A stretch of 64,000 bases of DNA from Flavobacteriaceae bacterium (GTDB lineage: Bacteria > Bacteroidota > Bacteroidia > Flavobacteriales > Flavobacteriaceae), in assembly GCA_027073495.1 (NCBI GenBank), contig JALSVQ010000164.1, positions 1 to 64,000 of the forward strand, read 5' to 3'. The notes below the pieces were generated by a model. It saw only the letters and a list, made by a program, of their open reading frames with translations, was not told the DNA's origin and did not search any database. The translations under genes and the position numbers were made by a program. Shown piece after piece: positions 28,163 through 37,529 of the stretch; the first letter of the stretch is position 1; each line of letters opens with the position of its first letter.

Positions 28163-29830
28163 GTGAAAAAACAGCCAAAAAATAAGCTTGCACAACAAAT
28201 TATTGCTGCCTGTAAGGCTGCGAAAATAAAGCATGTAGTTATATCGCCAGGTTCACGTAATGCACCGTTAACTATTGGTTTTTCGCAACATCCTTATTTT
28301 GAAACCTTGTCTGTAGTAGATGAGCGTAGCGCAGGTTTTGTAGCGCTGGGTATTGCGCAACAGACGCACAATGCTGTTGCCTTGGTTTGTACCTCTGGCT
28401 CGGCACTTTTGAATTATCATCCTGCTGTGGCAGAAGCTTTTTATAGTCACATTCCTTTGGTAGTCATTAGTGCAGATAGACCTAAAAAATGGATTGATCA
28501 AGGAGAAGGGCAAACCATACGTCAAGAAAATGTATTGGCTAATCATACCGTTTTTAATCTTAATTTAGCCGAAAATTTATCTAATAGTCATTTGCTTAAT
28601 GAAGCATTAGCTAGTGGAAAAATTAAGCAAGCACCAATTCATATCAACGCGCCTTTTGATGAGCCACTTTATGAGATGGAACCTTTAACTATTAATGAAG
28701 AATTAGCTACTAATACTGATTTTGAAGTGTCTGAGCAACCATTAGAAGTAGCCGTATTAGAGCCGTATGCGGAAAAATGGAATGTTTCTAAACGAAAAAT
28801 GGTTTTAGTAGGTGTCAATCAGCCTAATGAATTATTACAAATACAACTCAACCATCTTGCTAAAGACCCTTCGGTTTTGGTACTTACGGAAACAACATCC
28901 AATGTGTATCATTCGGATTTTATTAATAATATAGATCAATTAATTACGCCATTTACCAAAGCTGAATTTGAAGCTTTTCAACCCGAAATCTTAATTACAT
29001 TGGGCGGAATGCTTATTTCTAAACGCATTAAACAGTTTCTACGTAGCTACAAACCACAAGAACATTGGCATATTAGTCCTTTTGATAATGCGCCCAATAC
29101 TTTTGAATGCTTGAGTAAGCATTTCAAATTGTCTAGTGATCTGTTTTTTAGTCAATTTTTCTTTTTAATTACACCAACTGCTAGTGATTATCAAAAGCAA
29201 TTTTTACAATTAAAAATAAAACGAAAGCTAAAACATAAAGCACTTGTTGCTCAAATGCCTTTTTCAGATTTTTTGGCTTATGATTTACTGTTAAAAAATT
29301 TGCCAAAACATACGATGCTTCAAGTAGCTAATAGCTCGGCTATACGTTATACACAATTATTTGATTTGGATAATAGCTTGACCGTGTTTTGCAACCGAGG
29401 TACTAGTGGTATTGATGGTTCTAGTTCTACAGCTGTAGGCGCATCACTATTTAGTGAAAAGCAGACCGTTTTACTAACTGGAGATATCAGTTTTTTCTAT
29501 GATAGTAATGCTTTTTGGAATGCTAATATCAAATCAAATTTTCGTGTTATTCTAATGAATAATAGCGGTGGCGGTATCTTTAGATATATATCAGGACCAA
29601 GTAGTACCAATGAGCTTGAACAGTTTTTTGAGACCAAGCACAAGCGCGATGCACATTATTTTGCAAAACAATATGGATTTGATTACCATAAAGCAACCAA
29701 TGCTACCGAATTAAAAGCTATCTTTGCCACGTTCTTTGAAGCAAGTGAAAACTCTAAAATACTAGAAATTCAAACACCTAGAACAGTAAATGATGTGGTC
29801 TTAAAGCATTATTTTAAAAACTTATCATAA
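28163..29830 (+). CDS. menD: 2-succinyl-5-enolpyruvyl-6-hydroxy-3-cyclohexene-1-carboxylate synthase
   Basis: The 555-residue ThDP-dependent enzyme makes SEPHCHC from isochorismate and 2-oxoglutarate in menaquinone synthesis. Key signatures are HVVISPGSRNAPLTIGF with its neighbouring VVDERSAGFVALGIAQQ (the cofactor-activating Glu in VDERSAG), CTSGSALLNYHPAVAEAF and a C-terminal ThDP site with FCNRGTSGIDGSSSTAVG and a GDISFFYDSNAFW region (GDxxF-N motif). The start codon is GTG at 28163; no ATG lies in a good position, and KKQPKNKLAQQIIAACK is the usual beginning. It is 8 bases after kdnA and overlaps the next gene by one base. Confidence 0.95.
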   Translation: MKKQPKNKLAQQIIAACKAAKIKHVVISPGSRNAPLTIGFSQHPYFETLSVVDERSAGFVALGIAQQTHNAVALVCTSGSALLNYHPAVAEAFYSHIPLVVISADRPKKWIDQGEGQTIRQENVLANHTVFNLNLAENLSNSHLLNEALASGKIKQAPIHINAPFDEPLYEMEPLTINEELATNTDFEVSEQPLEVAVLEPYAEKWNVSKRKMVLVGVNQPNELLQIQLNHLAKDPSVLVLTETTSNVYHSDFINNIDQLITPFTKAEFEAFQPEILITLGGMLISKRIKQFLRSYKPQEHWHISPFDNAPNTFECLSKHFKLSSDLFFSQFFFLITPTASDYQKQFLQLKIKRKLKHKALVAQMPFSDFLAYDLLLKNLPKHTMLQVANSSAIRYTQLFDLDNSLTVFCNRGTSGIDGSSSTAVGASLFSEKQTVLLTGDISFFYDSNAFWNANIKSNFRVILMNNSGGGIFRYISGPSSTNELEQFFETKHKRDAHYFAKQYGFDYHKATNATELKAIFATFFEASENSKILEIQTPRTVNDVVLKHYFKNLS

Positions 29831-30708
29831 TGGAAGAAGAAAATAGAAGAGAAGCACGTGTAAAACTGATAGCAGGTGGCGCAAAATTAGGATATTATAA
29901 TGTATTAAAAGTTTTGAGAGGGACTTCTGTAGGTTATTATTTGGGCGATGAAGTAGGAAATGATATTTTATTACCTACAAAATATGTTCCAGAAACCATT
30001 GCTTTAGATGAAGAAATAGAAGTTTTTGTATATCGTGATAGTGGTGGTAGAATAGTAGCAACTACATTAGAACCCTATAGTACAGCAGGTCAATTTGACT
30101 TTTTGGAATGTCGCCAATTAACACAATATGGTGCCTTTGTCGATATTGGTTTAGAGAAAGATATTTTAGTACCTTTTAAGCAGCAAGTACAAGAGATGTA
30201 TCAAGGTAACTTCTACGTTACTTATGTTTACCTAGATGAAGTATCACAGCGTTTGGTGGGTACAACACGTATCAATAAGTTTTTTGAAGAAACGGTTACT
30301 GATATCGAAAAGTTTGATAAAGTGAAGCTGATGATTTATAATAAAACAGACATTGGTTTTGCTGTGATTGTAAATAATAAATATCGTGGTTTACTATATG
30401 ACAATGAAGTTTTTGAGCCCTTAGAAATTGGTGATAGAATATACGGTTATGTTAAAAAAATACGAGAAGATGGGCGTTTAGACATGACCTTGCAACAACC
30501 AGGTTATGCCAATGTAGATATTCAAGCGCAAAAGATACTAGATGCGTTAAAAGAGAATGATAATTACCTTGCATTGACAGACAAAACAAATCCCGAAATC
30601 ATCAAAGATGTATTGGGAATGAGCAAAAAAACATTTAAAAAATCTATAGGATTACTATATAGACAGCATATTATAATGATAGAAGACGATGGTATCCGTT
30701 TGAATTAA
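29830..30708 (+). CDS. S1-domain RNA-binding protein, CvfB-like
   Basis: The 292-residue protein shows tandem S1-type OB folds (for example LPTKYVPETIALDEEIEVFVYRDSGGRIVATT and YGAFVDIGLEKDILVPF) and a C-terminal winged-helix region (SKKTFKKSIGLLYRQHIIMI), the architecture of CvfB/YitL, an RNA-binding virulence regulator in Firmicutes. Its exact role in Bacteroidetes is unknown. The ATG overlaps the menD stop (TAATG), so it is translationally coupled to menD, and menB follows. This linkage to menaquinone genes recurs in Flavobacteriaceae, to my recollection. Confidence 0.88.
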   Translation: MEEENRREARVKLIAGGAKLGYYNVLKVLRGTSVGYYLGDEVGNDILLPTKYVPETIALDEEIEVFVYRDSGGRIVATTLEPYSTAGQFDFLECRQLTQYGAFVDIGLEKDILVPFKQQVQEMYQGNFYVTYVYLDEVSQRLVGTTRINKFFEETVTDIEKFDKVKLMIYNKTDIGFAVIVNNKYRGLLYDNEVFEPLEIGDRIYGYVKKIREDGRLDMTLQQPGYANVDIQAQKILDALKENDNYLALTDKTNPEIIKDVLGMSKKTFKKSIGLLYRQHIIMIEDDGIRLN

Positions 30709-30727
30709 AAAAAACATAGTATATTTG
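30699..30727 (+). promoter_or_regulatory. Promoter for menB inside the operon
   Basis: TTTG at 30699-30702 and TATATTTG at 30720-30727, 17 bases apart, match the Bacteroidetes -33/-7 pattern. They overlap the end of the cvfB-like gene, so menB can be transcribed independently. Confidence 0.6.
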
Positions 30728-30747
30728 AAAATAATAAATTATAGAAA

Positions 30748-31566
30748 ATGAGTAGAAATTGGCAAGCAATCAAAACCTACGAAGATATTAAGTTTGAATT
30801 CTTTGAAGGTATAGCTAAAATAACGATTAATAGACCCGAGGTGTATAACGCATTTCGTCCAGAAACCAATAATGAAATGTTAGAAGCCATGGATATCTGT
30901 CGGGAACGTCAAGATATAGATGTTATTATTTTGACAGGAATAGGAGATAAAGCATTTTGTGCAGGAGGAGATCAAAATGTGAAAGGCGTAGGAGGTTATA
31001 TCGGCAAAGATGGTGTGCCCCGTTTGAATGTATTAGATTTGCATAAGAAAATACGTGAAATACCAAAGCCTGTTATCGCTATGGTCAACGGCTATGCTAT
31101 CGGTGGAGGACATGTCCTGCATGTAGTATGTGATTTGACTATAGCTTCTGAAAATGCCAAATTTGGGCAAACAGGACCTAAAGTAGGTAGTTTTGATGGC
31201 GGATTTGGTTCATCTTACTTAGCACGAATCGTAGGGCAGAAAAAAGCACGTGAAATATGGTTTTTATGCGAACAGTATACAGCAGCAGAAGCCAAAGAAA
31301 TGGGCTTGGTTAACAAAGTAGTGCCTCTAAATGAGCTGGAAGACACGACTGTACAATGGTGTAAAACCATGCAACAGCGTTCTCCTATGGCATTACGTAT
31401 GATAAAACGCTCTTTAAATGCAGAGTTAGATGGGCAACATGGATTGATGCAACTAGCAGGAGATGCTACACTTATGTTCTATCTGATGGAGGAAGCACAA
31501 GAAGGAAAAAACGCATTTTTAGAAAAAAGATCGCCAAATTTCAAACAATTTCCAAAATTTCCTTAA
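30748..31566 (+). CDS. menB: 1,4-dihydroxy-2-naphthoyl-CoA synthase
   Basis: MenB (272 residues, family ~270-285) closes the second ring of the naphthoquinone by Dieckmann condensation of o-succinylbenzoyl-CoA. It is a crotonase-fold enzyme: the oxyanion-hole region [16 protein letters not shown], the [24 protein letters not shown] helix and the [22 protein letters not shown] segment (with the catalytic Asp/Gly/Tyr-bearing loop) are MenB-specific, and the C-terminal [13 protein letters not shown] is the usual end. Upstream at 30699-30727 is a promoter. menD lies in the same run; menA, menC, menE and menF are not in the window. Confidence 0.96.
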   Translation: MSRNWQAIKTYEDIKFEFFEGIAKITINRPEVYNAFRPETNNEMLEAMDICRERQDIDVIILTGIGDKAFCAGGDQNVKGVGGYIGKDGVPRLNVLDLHKKIREIPKPVIAMVNGYAIGGGHVLHVVCDLTIASENAKFGQTGPKVGSFDGGFGSSYLARIVGQKKAREIWFLCEQYTAAEAKEMGLVNKVVPLNELEDTTVQWCKTMQQRSPMALRMIKRSLNAELDGQHGLMQLAGDATLMFYLMEEAQEGKNAFLEKRSPNFKQFPKFP

Positions 31567-31601
31567 TTTTACAAAAATTTAAAGATTAAAATACACTAGA
31601 T

Positions 31602-32321
31602 ATGCCATTTATAGAAGAACAAGATTTAATTTATTTGCACAAGCAGATAGAAACTGAAATTGAAGAACGTAATAAACTCGAAACACGTTATAGAAATAAA
31701 AGTTTTCAATATGTAGATACTAAGCGTAAAGCTAAAATGTATCAAATCATATCAGCCTTATTATTACTTGGTTTACTAGGAGCAATAGGTTATGCTTTTA
31801 AACAAAGTATAGCAAAGACAGTTGCAGAATTAACACCACAAGAAGTAGAAGTTAAGGTAAATAAATATTTAGAAGAGCAGGGAATGGCAGCTATTCCTAA
31901 AGATTCTTTAGATAATTTGAATGAAATAGCTTTCAATTATGAAATGATGGACAATAAATCAGATGATGAAAACTCAGATTCTAATACTAATACCGACAAT
32001 CAATCAACAACGAATAATAATGTAGCTCAAAGCACGAATTATACAGACAATAATCCTTTTGAAGGTTATGTTTATAGTGTTGGGATAGGCTCATTAAAAC
32101 GAAATGCTATAAAAATGAATTCAGAAGAATTTTCTAATTTTAAACGTTTTCAAGGAAGATTGGATTTATATAGTATAGGAAATTTCAAAAGCTATAAAGA
32201 AGCTACAGCATTTAAGCTGAATGTGCGTAAATATTTACATATTAGAGACGCTTATCTTGTAGCTTACAAAGATGGGAAAAATGTTTCTGTTAAGGAAGCT
32301 TTAGCTAAAAACGGAAAATAA
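31602..32321 (+). CDS. Membrane protein with coiled coil and SPOR-like C-terminus
   Basis: The 239-residue protein has an N-terminal coiled coil (EIEERNKLETRYRNKSFQY), one membrane helix at about 46-66 (IISALLLLGLLGAIGYAF), an Asn/Asp/Ser/Thr-rich linker (about 105-140) and a C-terminal beta region (SVGIGSLKRNAIKMNSEEFSNFKRF ... YSIGNFKSYKEATAFKL) that resembles SPOR domains binding denuded peptidoglycan at the septum. A role in cell division or envelope maintenance is an inference from that domain. It follows menB by 35 bases and precedes a strong terminator. Confidence 0.7.
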   Translation: MPFIEEQDLIYLHKQIETEIEERNKLETRYRNKSFQYVDTKRKAKMYQIISALLLLGLLGAIGYAFKQSIAKTVAELTPQEVEVKVNKYLEEQGMAAIPKDSLDNLNEIAFNYEMMDNKSDDENSDSNTNTDNQSTTNNNVAQSTNYTDNNPFEGYVYSVGIGSLKRNAIKMNSEEFSNFKRFQGRLDLYSIGNFKSYKEATAFKLNVRKYLHIRDAYLVAYKDGKNVSVKEALAKNGK

Positions 32322-32394
32322 TTTTTTAATTAAGAGTTATTAGTTATAGTTGATGAGTTATAATTATTCAAATAATAATTATAGATTCCTATAG

Positions 32395-32432
32395 AAAAAA
32401 AAGAATGTAGCGTAAGCTTCATTCTTTTTTTT
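32395..32432. terminator. Bidirectional intrinsic terminator
   Basis: A stem AAAAAAAAGAATG pairs with CATTCTTTTTTTT (13 bp), with an inner AGC/GCT extension around a GTAA loop. It lies between the SPOR-like gene and the convergent MazG-like gene and overlaps the latter's stop codon, so it can stop both. Confidence 0.85.
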
Positions 32433-32814
32433 ATTCCAAAATAGCTTTTATATTAGGTTTGAAATAGTGAGGTCCTTTGAGTACTTTACCATCTTCACGG
32501 TAAATTGGATTGCCATCAGCACCTAATTTACTCATATTACTACGTTGTATCTCGTTAAAAACAGCTTCAATTTTGTTTTGTAAGCCGTGTTCTATTATTG
32601 TACCACATAGTATATAAAGCATATCGCCGAGTGCATCTGCTATTTCGACGAGATCGCCAGCATTAGCAGCTTCTAAGTATTCTTTGTTCTCTTCGTCCAT
32701 AAGGTTGTAGCGTAACTGATGTTTGGCATTGCCTAAATGAGCAGTAGGTTTGTTTTTAGAATCAAGGCCAAATGTATCATGAAATATTTTTACAGCGTGA
32801 AGTTTTTCTTGCAT
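32431..32814 (-). CDS. All-alpha NTP pyrophosphohydrolase, MazG-like
   Basis: The 127-residue protein fits the all-alpha NTP-PPase group (MazG/HisE-like): the metal-binding ExxE...ExxD pattern appears as EENKEYLEA and DLVEIADALGDMLYIL, then a short C-terminal tail (GADGNPIYREDGKVLKGPHYFKP) that resembles the phage and bacteroidetal form. It would hydrolyse nucleoside triphosphates to monophosphate and pyrophosphate, with a housecleaning role. The substrate is unknown. The stop codon lies within the terminator stem. Confidence 0.82.
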   Translation of the reverse strand: MQEKLHAVKIFHDTFGLDSKNKPTAHLGNAKHQLRYNLMDEENKEYLEAANAGDLVEIADALGDMLYILCGTIIEHGLQNKIEAVFNEIQRSNMSKLGADGNPIYREDGKVLKGPHYFKPNIKAILE

Positions 32815-32934
32815 GGTTGTAGTTTATAAAAATTTAATTGTATTTTTGATGCAATATAATGATATTGTCTAAGTATAAGACAAAATAAGAATATATTTTC
32901 TCGTGTAATAAATGAAAAATGATAAAACTGACTT

Positions 32935-32973
32935 GTCATTTCGACAAAGAGCGGAACGAACGCCGAGAAATCA
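32935..32973. repeat. Possible dispersed intergenic repeat
   Basis: The sequence from GTCATTTCGAC through a GAGCG core to GAGAAATCA, with GC content above its surroundings, resembles a short interspersed element often seen in Flavobacteriaceae intergenic regions. Recognition is by memory; only one copy is visible in this window. Confidence 0.45.
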
Positions 32974-32992
32974 AAATAATTAATAATTAAAA

Positions 32993-33205
32993 ATGAATTT
33001 AGTATTAAAAATACCAGTTAGTAGTAATCAGATGATTTTTGCACTTTTTTTTGTTATTCTATTTACTTTTGGTATTGTATTAATGTATCGCAAAGATAAA
33101 TCAGTACATCAAGTACATTATAGCAAAACAGCACGTTACACGTTTTTGTCATTCATACTTTTTATAACAGTTCTTTTTATCATTAAATTTGTACTACATC
33201 AATAA
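32993..33205 (+). CDS. Small hypothetical membrane protein
   Basis: The 70-residue protein has two hydrophobic segments (about residues 12-31 and 47-68) separated by a basic loop (RKDKSVHQVHYSKTARY). No domain is recognised. Its stop overlaps the start of crcB by one base (TAATG), so it is translationally coupled to the fluoride channel gene and could be an accessory subunit; this is inference. Confidence 0.7.
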   Translation: MNLVLKIPVSSNQMIFALFFVILFTFGIVLMYRKDKSVHQVHYSKTARYTFLSFILFITVLFIIKFVLHQ

Positions 33206-33567
33206 TGAAACAGTTACTATTTGTTTTTATAGGAGGAGGAGCAGGGAGTGCTTTGCGTTTTTTGGTCAATAAATATACAAATGTATTATCTGGTTTTGTG
33301 CCTTTTCCAACACTTATAGTTAATATTCTAGGTAGCTTTTTGATAGGGATTCTGGTTGGTATTTATACAAAAAACACCATTACACACAATCAGTCTTTAC
33401 TTTTGATTACAGGCTTCTGTGGTGGATTTACAACTTTTTCTACCTTTGCCATAGAAAATGCTAAATATTTAGAAAATGGTAATTATGTTATGGCGTTGCT
33501 TTATATAGTATTAAGTCTAGTCATTGGTATTAGTTTTGTGTTTCTGGGTTTTTATTTAGCTAAGTAG
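33205..33567 (+). CDS. crcB: Fluoride-specific ion channel CrcB
   Basis: CrcB/Fluc (120 residues) is a dual-topology homodimeric fluoride channel with four membrane helices. Diagnostic segments are GGGAGSALRFLV, NILGSFLIGIL with the polar Asn in TM2, and GFCGGFTTFSTFAIE, which carries the Phe-box and sodium-binding region. A single gene suggests a homodimer. No fluoride riboswitch is recognisable upstream. It is coupled to the small membrane protein gene in front. Confidence 0.95.
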   Translation: MKQLLFVFIGGGAGSALRFLVNKYTNVLSGFVPFPTLIVNILGSFLIGILVGIYTKNTITHNQSLLLITGFCGGFTTFSTFAIENAKYLENGNYVMALLYIVLSLVIGISFVFLGFYLAK

Positions 33568-33631
33568 TTACTCTTTATTAGTATTGAATATTAAGTATTT
33601 AATACTATTTTCAAAATAAACAGCAAAATAC

Positions 33632-33663
33632 TTGACAAGCCCTATTTTCATGTTGTATATTTG
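33632..33663 (+). promoter_or_regulatory. Promoter for queA
   Basis: TTGAC at 33632-33636 and TATATTTG at 33656-33663, 19 bases apart, form a full -33/-7 match, 29 bases ahead of the queA start. Confidence 0.65.
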
Positions 33664-33692
33664 CAGACTTAAACAATAAAATTGAGGTATTT

Positions 33693-34745
33693 ATGAAAAT
33701 GAAATTATCAAGATTTGCTTTTAATCTTCCAGAAGAATTAATCGCAAAATATCCTGCAGAAAATAGAGATGAATCCCGTTTAATGGTGCTTAATAGAGCT
33801 AAAGGGACAATTGAACACAAACAATTCAAAGATTTGATTAACTATTTTGATGAAGGAGATACTTTTGTTTTCAATGATACTAAAGTTTTTCCAGCACGTT
33901 TGTTTGGAAATAAAGAAAAAACAGGAGCGAGAATAGAGGTTTTTTTACTGCGAGAGCTTAATCCAGAAACAAAACTTTGGGATGTCTTAGTGGATCCTGC
34001 GCGTAAAATACGTATTGGGAATAAACTTTTCTTTGGAGATGATGAGTTAGTTGCAGAAGTTATAGACAATACAACTTCTCGAGGAAGAACTTTGCGTTTT
34101 CTCTATGATGGTACGTACGAGTCATATCGTGAAAAATTGAATCAATTGGGCGAACCACCTATTCCAAAAATAATAGGAAGAGAAGTAGAAGAACTAGATA
34201 AAGACCGTTTCCAAACAATTTTTGCTAAAGAAGAAGGAGCAGTATCTGCACCAACAGCAGGTTTACATTTCTCAAAACATCTATTAAAACGAATGGAAAT
34301 AAAAGGTATCAATAATTCTGCTTTGACCCTTCATGTTGGTTTAGGGACTTTTGCATCTGTAGATGTTGAAGATTTATCTAAGCATAAGATGGAGTCTGAA
34401 CGCACTATTATACCTGAGCGTACAGTAGTTTCTGTAAATAAATCTAAGGCTAATAATAAGCGTGTTTGCGCAGTTGGTACTACGGTAATGCGCGCTATGG
34501 AAAGTGCTGTATCTACTACAGGAACTTTAAAACCAATGAATGGTTGGACTAATAAATTTATTTTTACACCACATGATTTTAAGGTTGCTAATGCTATGAT
34601 TACTAATTTTCACATGCCAAAATCTACATTAATGATGATGGCGGGTGCTTTTGCCGGGCATGATTTTCTTCTAAAAGCTTATAAAGAAGCTATTAAAGAA
34701 AAATATAATTTCTTTACTTATGGTGATGCTATGCTGATTTTGTAA
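33693..34745 (+). CDS. queA: S-adenosylmethionine:tRNA ribosyltransferase-isomerase
   Basis: QueA (350 residues) adds the ribosyl moiety of SAM to 7-aminomethyl-7-deazaguanine in tRNA, the penultimate step of queuosine formation. Family motifs visible are [42 protein letters not shown] and the C-terminal [23 protein letters not shown] with [16 protein letters not shown]. The second Met (33699) is also an acceptable start, since the family usually begins MKLSDF-like; I kept the first. It has its own promoter and no other queuosine gene in the window. Confidence 0.95.
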   Translation: MKMKLSRFAFNLPEELIAKYPAENRDESRLMVLNRAKGTIEHKQFKDLINYFDEGDTFVFNDTKVFPARLFGNKEKTGARIEVFLLRELNPETKLWDVLVDPARKIRIGNKLFFGDDELVAEVIDNTTSRGRTLRFLYDGTYESYREKLNQLGEPPIPKIIGREVEELDKDRFQTIFAKEEGAVSAPTAGLHFSKHLLKRMEIKGINNSALTLHVGLGTFASVDVEDLSKHKMESERTIIPERTVVSVNKSKANNKRVCAVGTTVMRAMESAVSTTGTLKPMNGWTNKFIFTPHDFKVANAMITNFHMPKSTLMMMAGAFAGHDFLLKAYKEAIKEKYNFFTYGDAMLIL

Positions 34746-34811
34746 TAAAAGTAATATAAATACATATTTAAAATAGTCAAAAAATAGTAAATCAAAGCAA
34801 AAATAAATGAA

Positions 34812-36110
34812 ATGATATTTTTAACAACCGCTAGTATAAAACCAGAGTATTTAATTATTATTAGCGTTTCATTGATTATAATATTAAGTTTTATATTCAA
34901 TTTTATTTCTAAAAAGACCAATATTCCAAGTGTACTTTTGTTATTAGCTTTAGGTATTGCTATTCAATATTTTTATCCAGAATTAAAAGAGAACCCTTTG
35001 ATATCTAATTCTTTAGTATTGGTAGGGAAAGTAGGCTTGATTTTGATTGTTTTAGAGGCGGCACTTGATTTAAAAATAAAGAAAAAAAAACTAGGATTAA
35101 TTTTCAAATCCTTTTTAATGGCTTTATTGGGTTTATTTGGAAGTGCTATACTCATTGCTTTTGCAATACAATATTTTCTAGAGGCTACTTTTTATGACGC
35201 TTTAATATATGCAGTTCCTTTGTCTATTATGAGTAGTGCTATTGTTATACCAAGTGTTAATAAACTACCTGGAGAGAAAAAGGAATTTATGATATATGAG
35301 AGTACTTTTGCTGATATTTTGGGTATTATATTCTTTCAGTTTTTAACTTCTCCTAATGAATTTTTCTCGACTACACATGTCGTTTTTAGTGTGACATCAA
35401 ATATTTTAATTACCATTGTAGTAGCTATTGTATTTAGTTATATTACTGTTTGGGGAATACAAAAATTAACCAGTCACGTCAAATTATTTTTAATAATAGC
35501 AGTATTGTTACTCGTTTATGCGTTGGGATCTATATTTCATTTGTCTTCATTAATCATAGTATTATTTTTTGGTCTAATATTGAATAATACAGAGGTGTTT
35601 TTTATAGGTCGTTTAAAGAATAGCATTGATAAACAAAAAATAAATTTTATTTTCAAAGAATTTTATATTATAACATTAGAATCAGCATTTGTGCTTCGTA
35701 CATTTTTCTTTGTTATGTTTGGGGTAACGATATCTTTATTGGCCTTGGTTAATTATGAAGTAGCAATTCAAAGTATCATCTTTATTACTATTTTGTATAC
35801 TATTCGCTTAGTCTTATTAAAAATTGTTTTTTGGAAAGAAAGTATATTTCCTGAATTGTTTATTGCACCAAGAGGCTTAATTACAATACTATTATTTTAT
35901 ACAATACCAACAAAACATATAATTTCAAATTTTAATCAAGGCGTATTATTATACACCATACTTATTTCGAGTGTAATTATGACACTTGCTTTGGTTTTAG
36001 GAAGAGGAAGTAAAAATATTAAAGAAGTATTGCATGATTATGATGAACTTCATGATTCTATTGAGAAAAGTCTAGAAGAAGGCCATTATGAATTTGATAA
36101 AGAAGACTAG
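34812..36110 (+). CDS. Cation/proton antiporter (CPA1/CPA2 family)
   Basis: The 432-residue protein has about 11-13 hydrophobic segments. The N-terminal repeat runs IPSVLLLLALGIAIQYFYPEL, then VLVGKVGLILIVLEAALDLKIKKKKL, an arrangement typical of NhaP/KefB-like Na+(K+)/H+ antiporters (LEAALDL corresponds to the conserved 'E/D-x-GL-' half-helix area), followed by SSAIVIPSV and later ESTFADILGIIFF. The C-terminal tail (about 50 residues) is soluble and acidic. It has no TrkA-N/C domain. Ion specificity is unknown. A short gap of 66 bases separates it from queA. Confidence 0.8.
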   Translation: MIFLTTASIKPEYLIIISVSLIIILSFIFNFISKKTNIPSVLLLLALGIAIQYFYPELKENPLISNSLVLVGKVGLILIVLEAALDLKIKKKKLGLIFKSFLMALLGLFGSAILIAFAIQYFLEATFYDALIYAVPLSIMSSAIVIPSVNKLPGEKKEFMIYESTFADILGIIFFQFLTSPNEFFSTTHVVFSVTSNILITIVVAIVFSYITVWGIQKLTSHVKLFLIIAVLLLVYALGSIFHLSSLIIVLFFGLILNNTEVFFIGRLKNSIDKQKINFIFKEFYIITLESAFVLRTFFFVMFGVTISLLALVNYEVAIQSIIFITILYTIRLVLLKIVFWKESIFPELFIAPRGLITILLFYTIPTKHIISNFNQGVLLYTILISSVIMTLALVLGRGSKNIKEVLHDYDELHDSIEKSLEEGHYEFDKED

Positions 36111-36332
36111 TTTTTTATTTAAGAACTCACTCTCATTCTAATAAAATAAACATAATAATATTCAGTCTATTTTGAATAAGTTGTAAAATGTAGAAAACAT
36201 TTTAATGATGTTTTTATTGCGATTATAGATATAATTAAGTCAGATATACATTAAATGCCCGCAAATACATATTAAGTCATTATTACTAATACATTTAGAC
36301 CTAAATTTGCTTAAATAATAAAATAAAGCATT

Positions 36333-36731
36333 ATGAAAAATAGTATTATGTTAAGCACATTATTGCCATCAGTATTCAACATTGCACAACAAACTGATTT
36401 CAATATTGTCGATGAATGGAAAAATATAGAAGGAAAAGCAGTTTATTTTAAATTCGATAAAGAAGGATTTGTCTATTTTGATACTGAAAAAATTCAAACA
36501 GGAAAAGAATTTATTGTAAAAGGGAAGAAAAGAAGCATGCGATACGAAATAGATAATTCTAAGTTTCTGAAAGAGATAAAGATAATATATCAAACGCTTG
36601 ATAATAGCGAACTTGAAAAAACAATGTTTATTGTTAATATTATTAGTAATAATAAAATTGAAATTCTCCCTTTAAAAGACAGTAAACATCTCAGAGAAAA
36701 CGCGTATACGTTTATTAGAAAAAATAATTAA
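36333..36731 (+). CDS. Hypothetical secreted protein
   Basis: The 132-residue protein begins with a short hydrophobic N-terminus (MKNSIMLSTLLPSVFNIAQQ) that can act as a signal peptide with cleavage near IA-Q, followed by beta-rich sequence with a DEWKNIEGKAVYFKF start and no cysteines, reminiscent of small lipocalin-like envelope proteins. No family is recognised. A TAAATTTG match to the -7 consensus lies at 36302-36309. This gene opens a stretch (36.3-39.9 kb) that is more AT-rich than the rest. Confidence 0.6.
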   Translation: MKNSIMLSTLLPSVFNIAQQTDFNIVDEWKNIEGKAVYFKFDKEGFVYFDTEKIQTGKEFIVKGKKRSMRYEIDNSKFLKEIKIIYQTLDNSELEKTMFIVNIISNNKIEILPLKDSKHLRENAYTFIRKNN

Positions 36732-36882
36732 TTTAGATAGAATCATATTTATAAGCCTAATATACCTTGTACAAACGATTGACCAATTGTGGAATAATTC
36801 AGGGAATTTTGCTTGAAATGATAAAGATAATAGATAGGATTTATCATATAAAAATGATTAAAATTATTACATTTAGTAACAG

Positions 36883-37425
36883 TTACTCAACGATTTTCCG
36901 ATTTAAAAAGTTGGCAATCTTTTTGAAATTAACTATTAAGACATAGCCTACTACTAAATTCAATCCATTTATTAAGTATGAAGTGTTAAATATACTATTA
37001 TTCAAATTTTGGTTATCATAGGCTTGATCAAAGCCTTTTGGAACGGCTGCCTTAAAAGCATTTAAACTATGAATTAAAAAAGAGGGAATATTATTAATTA
37101 ATAATAAACCACCTATTATCAAAACGGTAAATTTAATGACATCAATACTTTTTAGCCCGCTAAAATCTATTTTATCTTCATCAAAACCTTTTTCTAATTG
37201 CAAAAAATCACTTATTTTTTCTGCTTTTATTAATAATAAATAGGAGAGCCCTAATATTAGAAATAGATTTATTAAGACTACTGGAACAATCAACAAATAT
37301 TGATTTGATTTCATACTCTTAATAAGTAGTAAAATAGTATTTGGAAGTCTAGAAAATAGTGCGGAAATAATAGAATAAAGTCCAAATATTTTGATTAAAA
37401 GTATAAAAAAATCGCGCTTTGTCAT
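36883..37425 (-). CDS. Hypothetical membrane protein
   Basis: The 180-residue protein has about four hydrophobic segments (near 10-28, 45-67, 94-114 and 152-172) and no recognised domain. The most conserved-looking features are the basic first residues MTKRDFFILLIKIFGLYSI and a soluble loop after the second helix. It is separated from the neighbouring genes by 100-150 bases on each side and has no operon partner. AT-rich codons match the accessory stretch around it. Confidence 0.6.
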   Translation of the reverse strand: MTKRDFFILLIKIFGLYSIISALFSRLPNTILLLIKSMKSNQYLLIVPVVLINLFLILGLSYLLLIKAEKISDFLQLEKGFDEDKIDFSGLKSIDVIKFTVLIIGGLLLINNIPSFLIHSLNAFKAAVPKGFDQAYDNQNLNNSIFNTSYLINGLNLVVGYVLIVNFKKIANFLNRKIVE

Positions 37426-37529
37426 TGGTTCGTGTTTTTAATGGTTATGTTATTAGCTTTAAATAATTTTTTTTGAAAGGTTAAGAGTTATTTTAGGTAA
37501 TAATAGTTGTCCCTTTTATATTAACCGTA

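Noticed and set aside
33567..33692. Fluoride riboswitch in front of or after crcB
   Set aside because: No recognisable fluoride-aptamer core was found upstream of crcB (33205) or of the small gene at 32993; the sequence after crcB is a promoter for queA.
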